From Lycocorax pyrrhopterus obiensis (lineage: Eukaryota; Chordata; Aves; Passeriformes; Paradisaeidae), in contig JACSVZ010000001.1 of the NCBI GenBank assembly GCA_014706295.1, positions 116,509,111 to 116,573,110 on the forward strand: a DNA stretch of 64,000 nt. Reading direction: 5' to 3'. This document shows positions 25,606 through 37,340 of the stretch, in pieces. A program made the position numbers and the translations under genes. The notes under the pieces were generated by a model. The model was given only the letters and a program-made list of their open reading frames with translations, did not search any database and was not told the origin of the DNA. Within the stretch, counting starts at the first letter, position 1. Each line of letters opens with the position of its first letter.

Positions 25606-28600
25606 GAGAATGGCAGACATTAACTCTCCAGTGACTAAAGGAATATTGCTCAGAGTAGCTACTCCCAGAATTTCAACTTTGTCATGGTTACTCTCAATAG
25701 AAAGGCCAATTAAACACTGTAAAATCCAACAAAAGACCATATAAATCTATTTGCATGGTTTCCTCAACCTTTATTAGGTTTTTGCAGCACAGGAACCAGA
25801 TGTACTTTTATTGAACTGGGACCTTAAATACGGTGTAATCCATATGGCCAAAATAACTAGGTAATAATAGTGCATTTACTAGGGGACCATAATAATTATA
25901 GGATATTTCTCTTTATGACGTATAAGCAAAAGTTAACCACAAAAGTAATTTATAAACTATTCTTTTCATATATGAAATAAGCTACAGAGTAAGTGGCAGT
26001 GGGACTGCACTAAAAAAGCCTTCATTTCAGGAGGAAAAGACATTGAGTATGACCATAGCTGGATCCTGTTTATCTCCCAACCGAATAATAAGGAAGAGAC
26101 CCCCCTCCAAGCACAGATCCCCTTCCCATCCAGAGGGAGGGAAAGAAATCCTCACCTCCCACCATCATCCCTCCCCAAGGCTGGGCCTACAGGAACCACT
26201 GCTGGAGATCTGCAGCCCAAATGCTTCCAGGTTTTAGCTCAAGGACTGGGAACTGCTGACCGCATCCAGGAGAGCCACACGCAGAGATGCAGCCCTGGGC
26301 TGTTTAACAGAGTCCTGAAACCTTCCCCTGGTTCTCACATCGTCAGTGCACGCTGGAGCCTTTCAGGCACTCGATGCTTGGCCTTTCGTTCCTTCACGTA
26401 TTTAATAAAAACTATTCCCAGCCACGCTTGCCTTGCTCCTCTCCGGACTCTGTTCCTTGCAGCTGCCCCAAATAGATGTTTCCAGAATAAGGAAAACATC
26501 CCAACCCTGACTGCCATCCACTGCTCTCTATTATTTGCTGTGCAAAGGACTGGTTGGGCAAATACCACCCACGGTTTTCTTGATTGCTCCAGCAAACATG
26601 ACCCTTCAAGAAAACTGTTCTAATACAAAGTTTCTAATCCAAAAGTAAGAGGACAATGTTTAAGCCAAATTGCACCATTCTTTTATTTTTATAGACCTGA
26701 GCATAATACAAGAGCAGTTTTTAGTGAAAAGTAGTATTTTTACTAAAGTTTTGCCCTAGAATAAGGCTACAAAGTGCTGGGACAGTTTCAACAATTCCAA
26801 ATTTAACCTCTTGCCTCATGGGATAACCATACACTCAACATGGATTGTCTCGTGCTTCCCAGGATCCAATCCAATTCATCAAGGTTTTCTGTTTGCTTTT
26901 CAAATTATCACTAAATGCTTTTAGGGTTGGGGTTGTTTTGTTGCTTTGGGGGCTTTTGATTTTTTGCTTTTCATGAAATTCAGCAGCAGAGTATGTGCAT
27001 TTCTAGCATTAGATTTGTTTCTTCAAGTTCCATTCAGAAAAGCACACCTGAAAAATCATTTGACAACTTCCAACAAGTTCAGATTGAAATAATAAAAATA
27101 GCAAGTTAAGTTTCTCATCTGCACTTGAAACAAGATCTCAGATACATCTCAGGTTCTTTCTCCCAAGAGTTCAGGTGGCCAAATTAGCCAAAGAACCACA
27201 GTAAGACAAACCTCTAACTCCTTCTGAGGGTCTTATCTATGCAAAAAATGTATTAAATTTTTTTTTATGCTTCCAGACTTAGTGATAGCCTAAAATGTTT
27301 TACTCTTTGAAGAGAGCAGCATTCACAGGAAACAAAGATTTTTGCATTGTAGAGGGGAGAATAAGGGGGAAGCATTTTTTATTATTTCACTTTAGTTTCA
27401 TTAACTCAAATTATCGAATGAAGGATTATGAAAATCCTTTGCAGTAATAACAACTTCTCAGATGATCAGCTTCTAACAAGTCTCTTCCAGTGAACTAGTG
27501 TTATTTCTTTCTGAAAACCTAAGTTTAAAGCATATACAGTTGTCATAAAAGGGGTAAATTATGTTAACTCCTCAATTTAACCCCAGAGCAGAGGGGATGG
27601 CATGGGGACCAGCACAAAAACCTTGTGGCAGGGTGTGTGGCAAAGCTGAGAGCCCAAGCAGAGTCCTGCTGTGCTCCACCATGATTTTTAAGATACAGCT
27701 CCACACCCACCACGCAGGAGCTCTGCTGGCTCCCAACCAGTCCAGGAGCAGCAACTTCATCGCCTCAACAACTCGTCTGACTTCAGCCTGAGCAAGTGGC
27801 TGGAGGTGAAAGGCTCTGCACTCCATCACCCATCACACAGCACCTGCTCCTGCCAGCATCCAGACATTCATGGTGCAGCATTCCAAACAAGAGCCTGCTT
27901 CTCTGTCGCCATTCAAAATCAATTCTGCGAAGAGCAACCAGACCTCATAAAGAACAGCTAATAATTAATTACACTCCAATGGTCTTCCAGCCAGCTCCCA
28001 TACATCATGGGCTGTTGGATGCTTTTAATCAAAGTGCTTCATTATCATATAGTAATGTATCACTTTTATTTTATTTTTTTTTAATAAAGGATGACATTTT
28101 TATAGCAGTAACCTTAAACTTTCCAGCCACACAGCTTACTAGCAAAGAAATGCCAAGAACAACTACAGATATTATAATAAACTATTCTTCCCTTTCGTAA
28201 ATGAAGTGGCATCCACACACTTTGGGGATGTGGGGGGGAGGAAACAATGGGTACCATATCACTTCAAAAAGAACTGATGTGTATGAAAGCAACTTTAAAA
28301 TAACTTTCCTCCTGCCCCCATCCAGCCAGATTAGGTCCCTGTTCTATCAGCAGAGGGTGGTGCTGATGAAGTCCCTGGTGCAGTGCTACAAACCAAATGC
28401 TAATCTCTACATTCACCAATCTCATCCAAACCGGGGCAAAAATGGTTAAGGTTTTCACATTCCTGCAAAGTGCTTTCCTGAGGGGGCACAGCACAGGGGA
28501 GAACACAGAACAGGAAACACAACTTGCAAGTTTGGGTTATGAGACAGCCACCAGTCATGAGGCAAGACTCAATGGCTGTGCCATTTTAGCTCTGCATTTT

Positions 28601-28780
28601 CTTCTGTTAAATAACACAGAGCCCTTCCCCCACATGTTCAATGTGGTCCCAACTACTCTCTGAAATGCACAATAAATGCTGTTTGAATAAAGTCCCTCCT
28701 AAACCATTCCCAGCAGTGGGCTTTCACCCTTCCCTGCCTCCACAAATGTCTCTTCTCAAAGAGTTGGCCTAAAAAAATGT
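25606..28780. other. Intergenic, no gene recognised
   Basis: Contains a G/T-rich tract at 26925-26965 and an AT-rich block at 27930-28090 with CTTTTAATCAAAG and several TAAT cores. No exon or further transposon identified. Confidence 0.45.
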
Positions 28781-29034
28781 ATCACAGAATCATTTAGGTT
28801 GGAAGAGACCTCCAAGGTCCTTCCCTGGACACGCTCCAGCCCCTCAATGTCTTTCTTGCAGTGAGGGGCCCAGAACTGGACCCAGCACTCGAGGTGTGGC
28901 CTCACCAGTGTCCAGCACAGGCGGCAATCACTGCCCTGGTCCTGCTGGCCACACTACTCCTGATCCAGGCCAGGATGCCACTGGCCTTTTTGGCCACCAG
29001 CACCACCAAGCCCTTTTCCTCTGGGCAAATTTCC
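28781..29034 (-). mobile_element. CR1 LINE fragment, minus orientation, internally deleted
   Basis: It begins with the reversed CR1 tail ATCACAGAATCATTTAGGTT, GGAAGAGACCTCC. At about 28818 it jumps to a more internal CR1 block: GGACACGCTCCAGCCCCTCA, TTGCAGTGAGGGGCCCAGAA, GAGGTGTGGCCTCACCAGTG and CCAGGATGCCACTGGCC. A second join near 29000 reaches CCTTTTCCTCTGGGCA. The order is that of CR1 with two internal losses. Old and inactive. Confidence 0.9.
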
Positions 29035-32000
29035 ACAAAAAAATCTTTATAATGTGGTGGAGTTTTTTCACATTTATTTCTCCCCTGCTGTTAATCTATG
29101 GGTAGTTAATACATATTTTCATGGGAATTATACATATTACGGAAACTTCATTTATTTTGAAACATAGCAGTAATCTGCTAACACTCTCATGGAAAATTAA
29201 TCACCCACAAATAGCTAATAGAAACAAATACCTCTAACTTCTCTGTTCCAATGTCAAGGGTAAACGGCACACAAAATTCATATTCCACGACCACATGGCC
29301 AGTTTCATGTTCATCACACACTTCCAAATCTGTTTGGGCTCCTAACGACAAAAATTTCTCGCAGGAAAAATGATGTGGAATACAGCTTTAAAGGTCCCAA
29401 ACACTGTGGAAAGTAAAATAGGTCTCAGGCTAGACAGATACGATTTATTAAAACAAAGCAAGTGACACAGAAATCATTCAACTGTTGGGCCATAGGACCT
29501 CCCCCATTTCTTTTTCATGGACACAGAAGGCAAATACCATTTTTCTACACAGACCACCACATGGGTTAAAAACTATGCTCTGAAGGCCAATTTTTACCAA
29601 AGTGATGGACAGCTTCAAACCTTTTTCTGGGGCACATGGCCTTTGTAGCATGGCCGGTGACTGCTCCTGCAAAAAGGGGTGCTCAGAGCTCTCACAGAGC
29701 AGAAAATTGAGATATTGTCTCTATCAGTTCCCATCATTTCATATATGTTAGACAAAGTCAAAGAGAAACCCCTCCACTAAATATTTGCATGGAAATGGAT
29801 GGCTTCCTTCAACAAGCAATGCCTCACAAGGAGAACCAAACAGTCGTCAGCTCTAAAGTACTTTAAATAGTCTAAGTTAGGATGCCTTTCCTCACATAAT
29901 TCTCCTCTGGGGCTGAGCAGGCAAGGGATGGAAGTTTCTGTAGCACCATCCACTGTTGCTGGCACTTGGCCTCAATTCTTGGCTGCTTGTGACATGAGAA
30001 TGGGCATTCACAGTGCTCAGGAGCAACCAAGATGTAAAATGAAGAGAGGTATTTTAAGGAAGCTTTCTGGCGTCCTCTGTCCACCCTGAAATGAATTTTA
30101 AATTCCTCCTCCGCAAATAAGTTGTTTTTTACATAGATGGGAATAGAAAGATAAGGAAAAAAATTGGCTAATGCTGAAACAGTGGCACTAAAATTAATGT
30201 ACTGAAAACACTCACATTTTTACCCTTCATCTTAACAAAAAAAAAAAATATAGTGCTAGCATACAGGCCAACTGGAGAAGCTGGGGTATTTTCTATTATC
30301 TCAATCACATTTCTAGTCCTGCAAGTAATCATTTGGGTTCTGATAGCGATTGGTACTCAGACTTTTGTTTCTGGAATGTTTATAAAATCCAGCCTCCTAC
30401 AGCCATTCATAAATATGTTTTCCAATAAGATATATTCAGGTAACAATGAACAATTAAGCTCCAACTCCTCAAGCTGCAGTGTCCAGCTGCTGGGGAACTG
30501 GAATGTGGTGCAGCTGGATGAGACAAAACTGAAAATGCTCTGTTTTTAAACAGCATCCATGCCCTCCAACACCAGGATGGGCTGCAGGGAGCGCTGTCCT
30601 TGGTCACAGTTGGCTCTTGGGAAATAATGACAGGAGTTCTCTCCCTACAAAAGCAGGGATACAGAGAACAGCCTTTCCTTAGGCACACACACTTTTCATC
30701 CAGCGTTGAAACATTAAACTGTCTCATGAGCTGCCATTTCTCACCGCAGTGACTCCACCTGATGGTGCCAAGCACACCAAGGAAGTGAGGTTGTTCCTTT
30801 TCTTCTGCAGAAACAAGAAACAAACCCCTGCCCTCTGATGTTGACTCCTAGACAGCTGTGCCCCCTCCACACTGACAGAAAGGGAGAGAAACGTTCACTT
30901 CCTGCCACACAAGCACAATTATGCAGCAAAGCAGCTGGCAAGACATGGCTCCTGCAAAGAAGAACTCCCATGACAGGTTAAATGCCCAAGTTTTGGCTGC
31001 TGGAAGCCACCTCCAGACGTGCTTCACATCTCCCAGCTCGCACAGTCAATGCCTGTCCCCTGATCCACAGATCGTGCCCGTGCAAGAGTCTCCACACTTG
31101 GGATTTAACTCCTTGTCACGATTACTTCACTGACAGCCCTGAAAAACCTGGATTTCGAGCAGCACTTGGCAACTCTTGAAACACCGTAAGCACCTTTGGG
31201 TCCTCTCATTACAAATATTTACAAGTTAAGAAAGGTTTAGACAGTGTCCTGGGGCATGCCCAGTGCAAAATGCCAGCCTGGGCAATTCCAAGTGTGCTCA
31301 CAGCAGCCCAGGTTCATTTACTGACAGGCTCTCAGACATTTCCACCCTAGGCAGAAGTGTGTCCGTGGGGTATAACTCACCTCCTGAAAATCCCTTCCTT
31401 CAGGTCTGATATCTGCCAACTGAGAGATGTCATTATTCAAAACAACAAGCTCAAAGAGGGAGAAGGCAGGGGAATAATTCTGAATCAGGAGTATGAAGTT
31501 ACCGCCACAAATGAAAGGTCATTTCACCAATTATCTCCTGCACATATTTTGTATTAAATCCTGCATTATTAGGTTCACCAGGCTTTCTTCTGATTGCTAT
31601 ATGGAGAACTGAATATTTATGTCGAGCAAAAGGTTAAATTATAAGTCATTGAAAAATTATGATGATGGATTTCAGTTTAATAAGCAGTGACATAAGGAAT
31701 AAAATATATATGCATATATGGAAAGTAAATATACTGTGCTTAATTGATTGAAAAACCTGCTTTCCTATCCTAGGTGATCTCCCACCCATGCAAGAAAAGC
31801 AGCATCAGGAAGGGTTTCAGATTAAGCACTATCCCCTGCAGTGATTAGGCACTCCACAGCAAGGCAGCTTAAAAGAGTTTAATTTCCTTTATGATTTAAC
31901 ATTCTGATAAACCTTTCCTAATTCCATTGTGTTAATATTAAACCGCCTCCCCTTCCAAATGTTGATACCGAACAGAAGCCATATTTGAAGCAAGCTTTTG

Positions 32001-32219
32001 TTAGGTTTCTTTCCTCTCCCCCTCCCCATTTCTTTCAGAGCAGGTCCCCGATTTTGCAGAGGAGCTGGAGGGCACCAGCTCACCTGTGACTGATGGTGGC
32101 TGGGTGGGGGCCAGGCTGGAGCCCAGGCACCAAGCCCGTGGGCTGGCAGTGACAGAGACAGATGCCTCTCTGTAGCCGTGCAGATGGCACCAGCAAGGCA
32201 TCTCTGGCTCCTCCAACTA
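29035..32219. other. Intergenic, no gene recognised
   Basis: AT-rich, with a 14-bp palindrome ATATATGCATATAT at 31706-31719 inside a TAAT-containing block at 31560-31760. A plus-strand frame at 30253-30549 is hydrophobic at its start but otherwise featureless. No transposon identified. Confidence 0.45.
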
Positions 32220-32410
32220 GGGGATGTTATCCCCACTAAGAAGTGAGAGCAGAGATAAGAAGAGCAGGGGGGAAAGTATCAGCTTGCCTATCAAGTGGGA
32301 GAGATCCGAAGGCAGATTGAGTAGCGGAGGATAACAAAATTCGCGCGTTCTAAAAGCAACGATCTGGCCCAGAGGGCTGAAATCTGGGGAAGTGATAAGG
32401 AGCTGTAATA
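32220..32410. promoter_or_regulatory. Candidate regulatory block with clustered GATA motifs
   Basis: GATA cores occur at 32227-32231 (minus), 32254-32259 (GATAAG), 32288-32292 (minus), 32330-32334 and 32394-32399 (GATAAG), five within 175 bp. The block also keeps a CpG-rich TTCGCGCGTTC at 32340-32350. No repeat or coding frame is recognised. Confidence 0.3.
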
Positions 32411-34739
32411 GAGTCTATCGGAGGCAGCAGCAGCCTGACACTTAGGGAAACTCACTCGGATGTCTGTGCAGCAGCCCTAGGAGCAGGGGAGAGAGCGGGG
32501 AACAAATAGGAGCTCTCGTACTTGAACCAGCACTAGAGGAGATTTTCCTGGGCAAACTCTACAGCTGAGCACCACTCACTCTGTAGGAAGAAAGCATGAA
32601 TTTATTACATTAAATTTCAAGAGTAATTCAATGTGAAATGGGGAAAAAAAGACAAAAAAAGGAAAAAAGACCCCAAGGGTGATGTCACTATAGATATTTT
32701 ACTGTTGCTAGATGAAAAGCCCCCACAGAAAAGAAGCCACTGATGCATAGGGAAGAGAGCTTCATCTAGGGATGTTGATAAAGGCGCAGAGAGCCACACT
32801 GACCACTTGGAATTCAATGGGATAATCTCTGCATAACCTCCCCTGACCACCTCCAGCTACAAAACAAAACAAAAAAAATTAAATTTAGAGAAAGTACCAG
32901 AGGGGAGTTATTTCTGCTCCCGTCCTGACTAACAGGAGAAGAGAAGAGAAGCAATTGAGAATTTGACATATGGGAGTAATAAATAACACTGTGGATTAAA
33001 GCAGTCAAAAAAAAAAAGTATGTGTATATACATACATAATTATTTTAAGCAAAACAGCTTTTCTTCTGATAGAGAGGAACAGAATGCATAGCAAGACCAT
33101 CACGGCTGTGCCAGAAAGAGGCACTTGAAAACAGAAAGAAACATAAATCATATGTCAAAAACAAGTTTACATGACTGAGGAATACAAAAGAACCAACATT
33201 AATCACAGTGCATTAAAGACAAGACACAAAGCTAACTAGAAAGGGACAAAATGCATCAGGAACAAATTGGTTCACATATAACAAGGGGAAACAAAGGAAA
33301 GCAAGATCTTGTTCCTAAGGAGAAGATGATGTATTTACTCCCTTGTGTAAAGACTTCACCAAAAGGGGAAGTGTCCCCATCCTCCTGGGGTAACTAATGG
33401 GAAAGCAGCCCAAGGGCTTCCTTTTCCTCCCTTAGAAGGTCTTTGAAAGCATAAATAGACAGGTACTTCTCTGCAGTTCTTCGGTGCCTCCTTGATCTCC
33501 ATGGGAAGTTCTCCCTTGCTAGGGGATAATTAGGGAATTGCACGCTGCTAGGATCAGTAGGAGCGCACAGCTCTGTCTGTAGTGGTTACAAAGTGGTAGG
33601 TTGGCTCCAATAAAACCTAAATTAGGGCAGCATTCCCCTATCATTATCTCTGACTTCTCTGGAAACCAAATAGCAGAGAGGGAACATTGAACTGCCCTCT
33701 CCAACCCAGCTGAGGTTGCACAATTGACGAGGACCCAGAGCAGTCAGGGCCAGAGCCCAAGCCCTGCTTGCCTCAAAAACACAGAATGTGCACATCTGGA
33801 AAAGAAGGAAATTTTAAACAGTGTTGGGAGGTAAACTACAACCAGTAACAAATCTTGAAAACAAGCTGGCCCTACAGGCCATGTGGGGAAGTACATTTTG
33901 AGACAGCAGAAGCTGCCTTTAATCTTGTATCTCACTGATGCGTTGTGTTGATACACTTCATGTCCAACAAATATTACAGGAGGATTTCTGAAAATGCTCC
34001 TTAAAGTTTAAACAAACAAACTCTTTGGAAAATTAAACTGATGGAGGACTTCCCTATGATAGCATTAACTTAAATCAGTTTTCACAGGAGAGTACACTAG
34101 GAAATACTAGCTTGACTTTATGTTTGCAGCGTGTTTAACAGTGCTCACTGCACGAGCAATGCCAGGAATGCACCAGAACTGAGTTTTGAACCTTTCACAG
34201 TTTAATAGATGTTACATTTTAAATGGTTGTTATTGAAACGGTAACCACAGTCTTCACATTTAATGAATTTTCCATTTTGGGGCGGAAAAAAGCTATTTCA
34301 TTAGAGCTGTATCTCACAAACCCCAACTCCAAAAGCTTACAACTGAAAAAGGTTGGATATAATCTGATCACAAGTAGTTATGCAAGGAGAAGATCCAAAG
34401 GACTTTGGCTCAATGAAAGAGGCTGAAGACACGAGCCAGATGATTTCTACCTTGCTATAGGACAGGTGGTCTACACATTAAATGGCAGAGAAGCTTTCAT
34501 TTGCATCAAAAGCCATACAAAACACATCTTGGGAAGGAACAGCACAGGAAAACAAGCAGCAGCCAAGGATCAGATCAGTCAGACATCCATCACAGATGAC
34601 TTCAGTGTATTTGATTGCTCTCTGGTGCACTACTACTTATCAAGTTTCCTCTGCCTTTGTAGTTTGACCAATCTTATCTCAAGATCTCCTAGAAACCAAG
34701 CACAAGATGCTGGTGCTGCTGTAAACCACAATTAGGCAT
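32411..34739. other. Intergenic, no gene recognised
   Basis: A-rich tracts at 32641-32665, 32862-32885 and 33007-33018. A TA/CA-like run follows at 33019-33045. No coding exon or transposon identified. Confidence 0.45.
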
Positions 34740-34930
34740 CAGAGTGGTGACGCAGGGGAATTGGCTGTCATTATTTGATCTCCAATGGTTTTCAATACTG
34801 CTTTGCTGTGGCAATAATTTGCATTCTTATTAAGATGAATTAAGATCATCATGTTGTATCATAACAAACCCCATTAATACAAAGCAGCATTGGAGCTTTA
34901 TCAGTGAAATGCATTTTCCCCAAAAGCCCA
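34740..34930. promoter_or_regulatory. Candidate conserved element with POU octamer
   Basis: A perfect inverted octamer ATTTGCAT lies at 34817-34824, preceded by CAATAA and followed by CTTATTAAG and GAATTAAG. Homeodomain cores and an intact GACGC lie nearby. The sequence is complex, has no recognised repeat and no open frame. Octamer plus homeodomain cores suits a neural or mesenchymal enhancer, which is inference only. Confidence 0.33.
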
Positions 34931-37071
34931 ACATCCTTGCACTAAAAAGCTTCTAATGTTGTTACCTTTCTACATTTTCACTGCATGAGCACAACAAATC
35001 CTTTCTATGGCTTCTCTATGTGTTATAAACTATTTCAGGTACATTTTGCTCAGCATATACTGGAAGCACAAGTGTTGTGTGAATACTGCCCTTGTACTGT
35101 TTCGGGCTTTCCTATCCAGAGATAATACAGTGCATTAACACACTCCACTGAATTTAGTTTAACAGCTGAGTAATGAAAAGATAACCATTTATAAAACTTG
35201 ATATGATGCTGGATCCATTTGGACCAGGACCAGGTATAGATGCCCTGGGTGATGGGGAACAGGAGACATTCCCTCTACCCCCACACACTCTTGTTTTGAC
35301 TTGGGAACATGATATACTTTTAAATACACTCCCTTCAAGTAGCGTGGTGGAGAAATTTCCTCTCTAAAAAGCAGGAAGCTATTTTTCAAAGGCTACTTTT
35401 AATTTTGAAAGAGACTGCATTCAAGCCAGAAGATCAGCTACCAATACTTTTTAAGTGATCTAAAGCATGACAAGCTTAGCCAGCAATAGAAAACCCATAC
35501 AATCTATCCACTATTGTCTGAGGGTTAATATAGTTATACCAAGCCTATTACTTCTGAGCCTCCTAATGAAAAATGTTCTATTTAACAAAGTGAACATCAA
35601 CATCCTGAAGAGGTTCTTCTGCTATCTGTCTTCTACCTTTAATTTTAATTAAGAAAACAAATGGACAGTAAATTTGAAGCAAAGAATCAACATTAATCTC
35701 TAAATCAAAACTATTTACATTGAGATTACAATTAATCATATGCATGAAATATCTTATTTAATAGGGTGATGCCCTCAGTTACTTTGTTTAATCACTAAAA
35801 CAATTCAATTTCCAAAATTAGAATTTGGAACCATTCCAAACATAACCCATTAAGATTATCAATCCAGCAAGAACAGTGACACTGAACCACTGAAAAATAA
35901 ACTCCTCAAAACTTTTTTATTCCTACACTGAAGAATGTAAAGTGGGCCCAGATAGAGCAAATCTCAATGAAAAATAGGGAGGGGTAATGCAACATCTAAA
36001 CAAGGAGATGACCCCAGGACATTTGCACTTAAACTTGTTGGTGACATTACTCAATCCCCATTCAAATAAAGGCCACCAGGCCAGATTTTAACCTCAAATA
36101 AACAAATCAACTCCACAAAATTACTGCATTTACCTCCAGTTACAGTGGGTGTGGGTTTAGTTAATTAATAAAGGCAAGATTTTGCCAGCATTCTTAATAA
36201 AGAGCAGAGAGGACACAATCTTAGCTTTGCAGTTGGAATCAGCAGCTGTCATGTGGGACATGGCACAGAGATCAGGTCTTGGCCCAGATGCACACACAGG
36301 CTGTCACCAAAAAGTGGGCTCCAGTGTACACACTGGGGTCCAGTGAGAGCTTCTACAGCTGGCTAAGCCTTTTACTCTGGTTAAACATTTAAAAATGTCT
36401 CTTCAGCCACCTTATCCAAACAGAGTTACCACAACCATAGTCCACACCCTCCTGTTGTTAGGGAAAATCACACATCCCTCCACAAGAAGCTCCTGTTGTC
36501 CTCAAAAACAGGTGGAGGCAGGGTTTGAGCAGGCAAACCAAAGCAGCCAGCTTTGATTTAGCCTGGCCATAATATTTCAGCCAGCACATCAAAACATGGC
36601 TGGAACACTTCATGGAAACATGAATTTACACACACACACACGTCTTTTACCTCCAGCCAAATGCCATAAGTCTTGAGACGCTGCCTCAGCAAGATTAACA
36701 CAAGACTATTGATTATGAGATCAATAAGCCTGTCCTCTCAGGGGCTCTTTTTCCTCTTGCCCCACTTAGCTTTCCTCTCTGTGGCAGGGTGGATTTGTTT
36801 AAAGGATAGAAGTCTTCTTAACTGACGACTGCCCAATGATTCTGGTCTCATCTTGTATTCTAGCACTATGTCTCCAAAATTTAAAAAAAAAAAAAAAAGG
36901 AGCAGGAAAGAGAATCAAGAAGAAACTGGGTCATGGTGCTCTGGACACCCCAAAGTGTGTTTGTGCATCTCTGCGTCACATCTAAATAGACAAGAGCAGT
37001 CACATTCTGCTTTCTTACATAAATGACACTTCTCATCTAAAAATTCATTTTTCAAGTAGATTTTCCTCGCT
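34931..37071. other. Intergenic, AT-rich, no gene recognised
   Basis: AT-rich sequence with TAAT-type motifs around 35640-35850, otherwise plain. No coding exon or transposon identified. Confidence 0.45.
36628..36641 (+). repeat. Short (CA)n microsatellite
   Basis: Seven AC dinucleotides in a row. A 16-base A run follows at 36883-36898. Confidence 0.85.
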
Positions 37072-37338
37072 TCACGTGCTCAGAGTCACCCTGCCAGCAG
37101 AGGAGAACAAGTCCTTCTGGCTCCCTGCCCCCTCCACGTGCCAAATCTCCTCCGGTGGCACCTCAGCCACCTTCTCCTTTTCTCCCCCGCACGGCTCCAG
37201 CCTCTCCCTGCTCTGCAAATCCACCAGCAGAGCCAGCAAAGCAAAAAGTATCCCCAGCTCCAAAGCCAGAGCTGCCACTGAGACCCACCCCAGCACATCC
37301 CCACCTTCCACACAGGCCACCAAGACCCCTGCTATGAC
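37072..37338 (-). other. Unrecognised open frame with a membrane-like segment (possible exon)
   Basis: On the minus strand the frame from about 37338 to the stop at 37072-37074 encodes roughly 88 residues. It has a strongly hydrophobic stretch (VSVAALALELGILFALLALL) followed by a charged tail rich in Glu and Lys. An in-frame TAG lies just upstream, followed directly by CAG, so TAGCAG could be a splice acceptor. The layout would suit the last exon of a single-pass membrane protein. Against this, the plus strand is also open here, the region is GC-rich, the acceptor has a poor pyrimidine tract, and I recognise no homologue. Probably chance, but worth testing. Confidence 0.15.
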
Positions 37339-37340
37339 AC

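Noticed and set aside
26840..26870. ATGGATTGTCT considered as a possible EPHA3 first exon
   Set aside because: The following residues do not resemble the EPHA3 signal peptide and no CpG-rich promoter is present.
30253..30549. Frame with a hydrophobic N-terminal half
   Set aside because: AT-rich sequence gives Ile/Leu/Val-rich peptides by chance; no ATG at the start, no homologue recognised.
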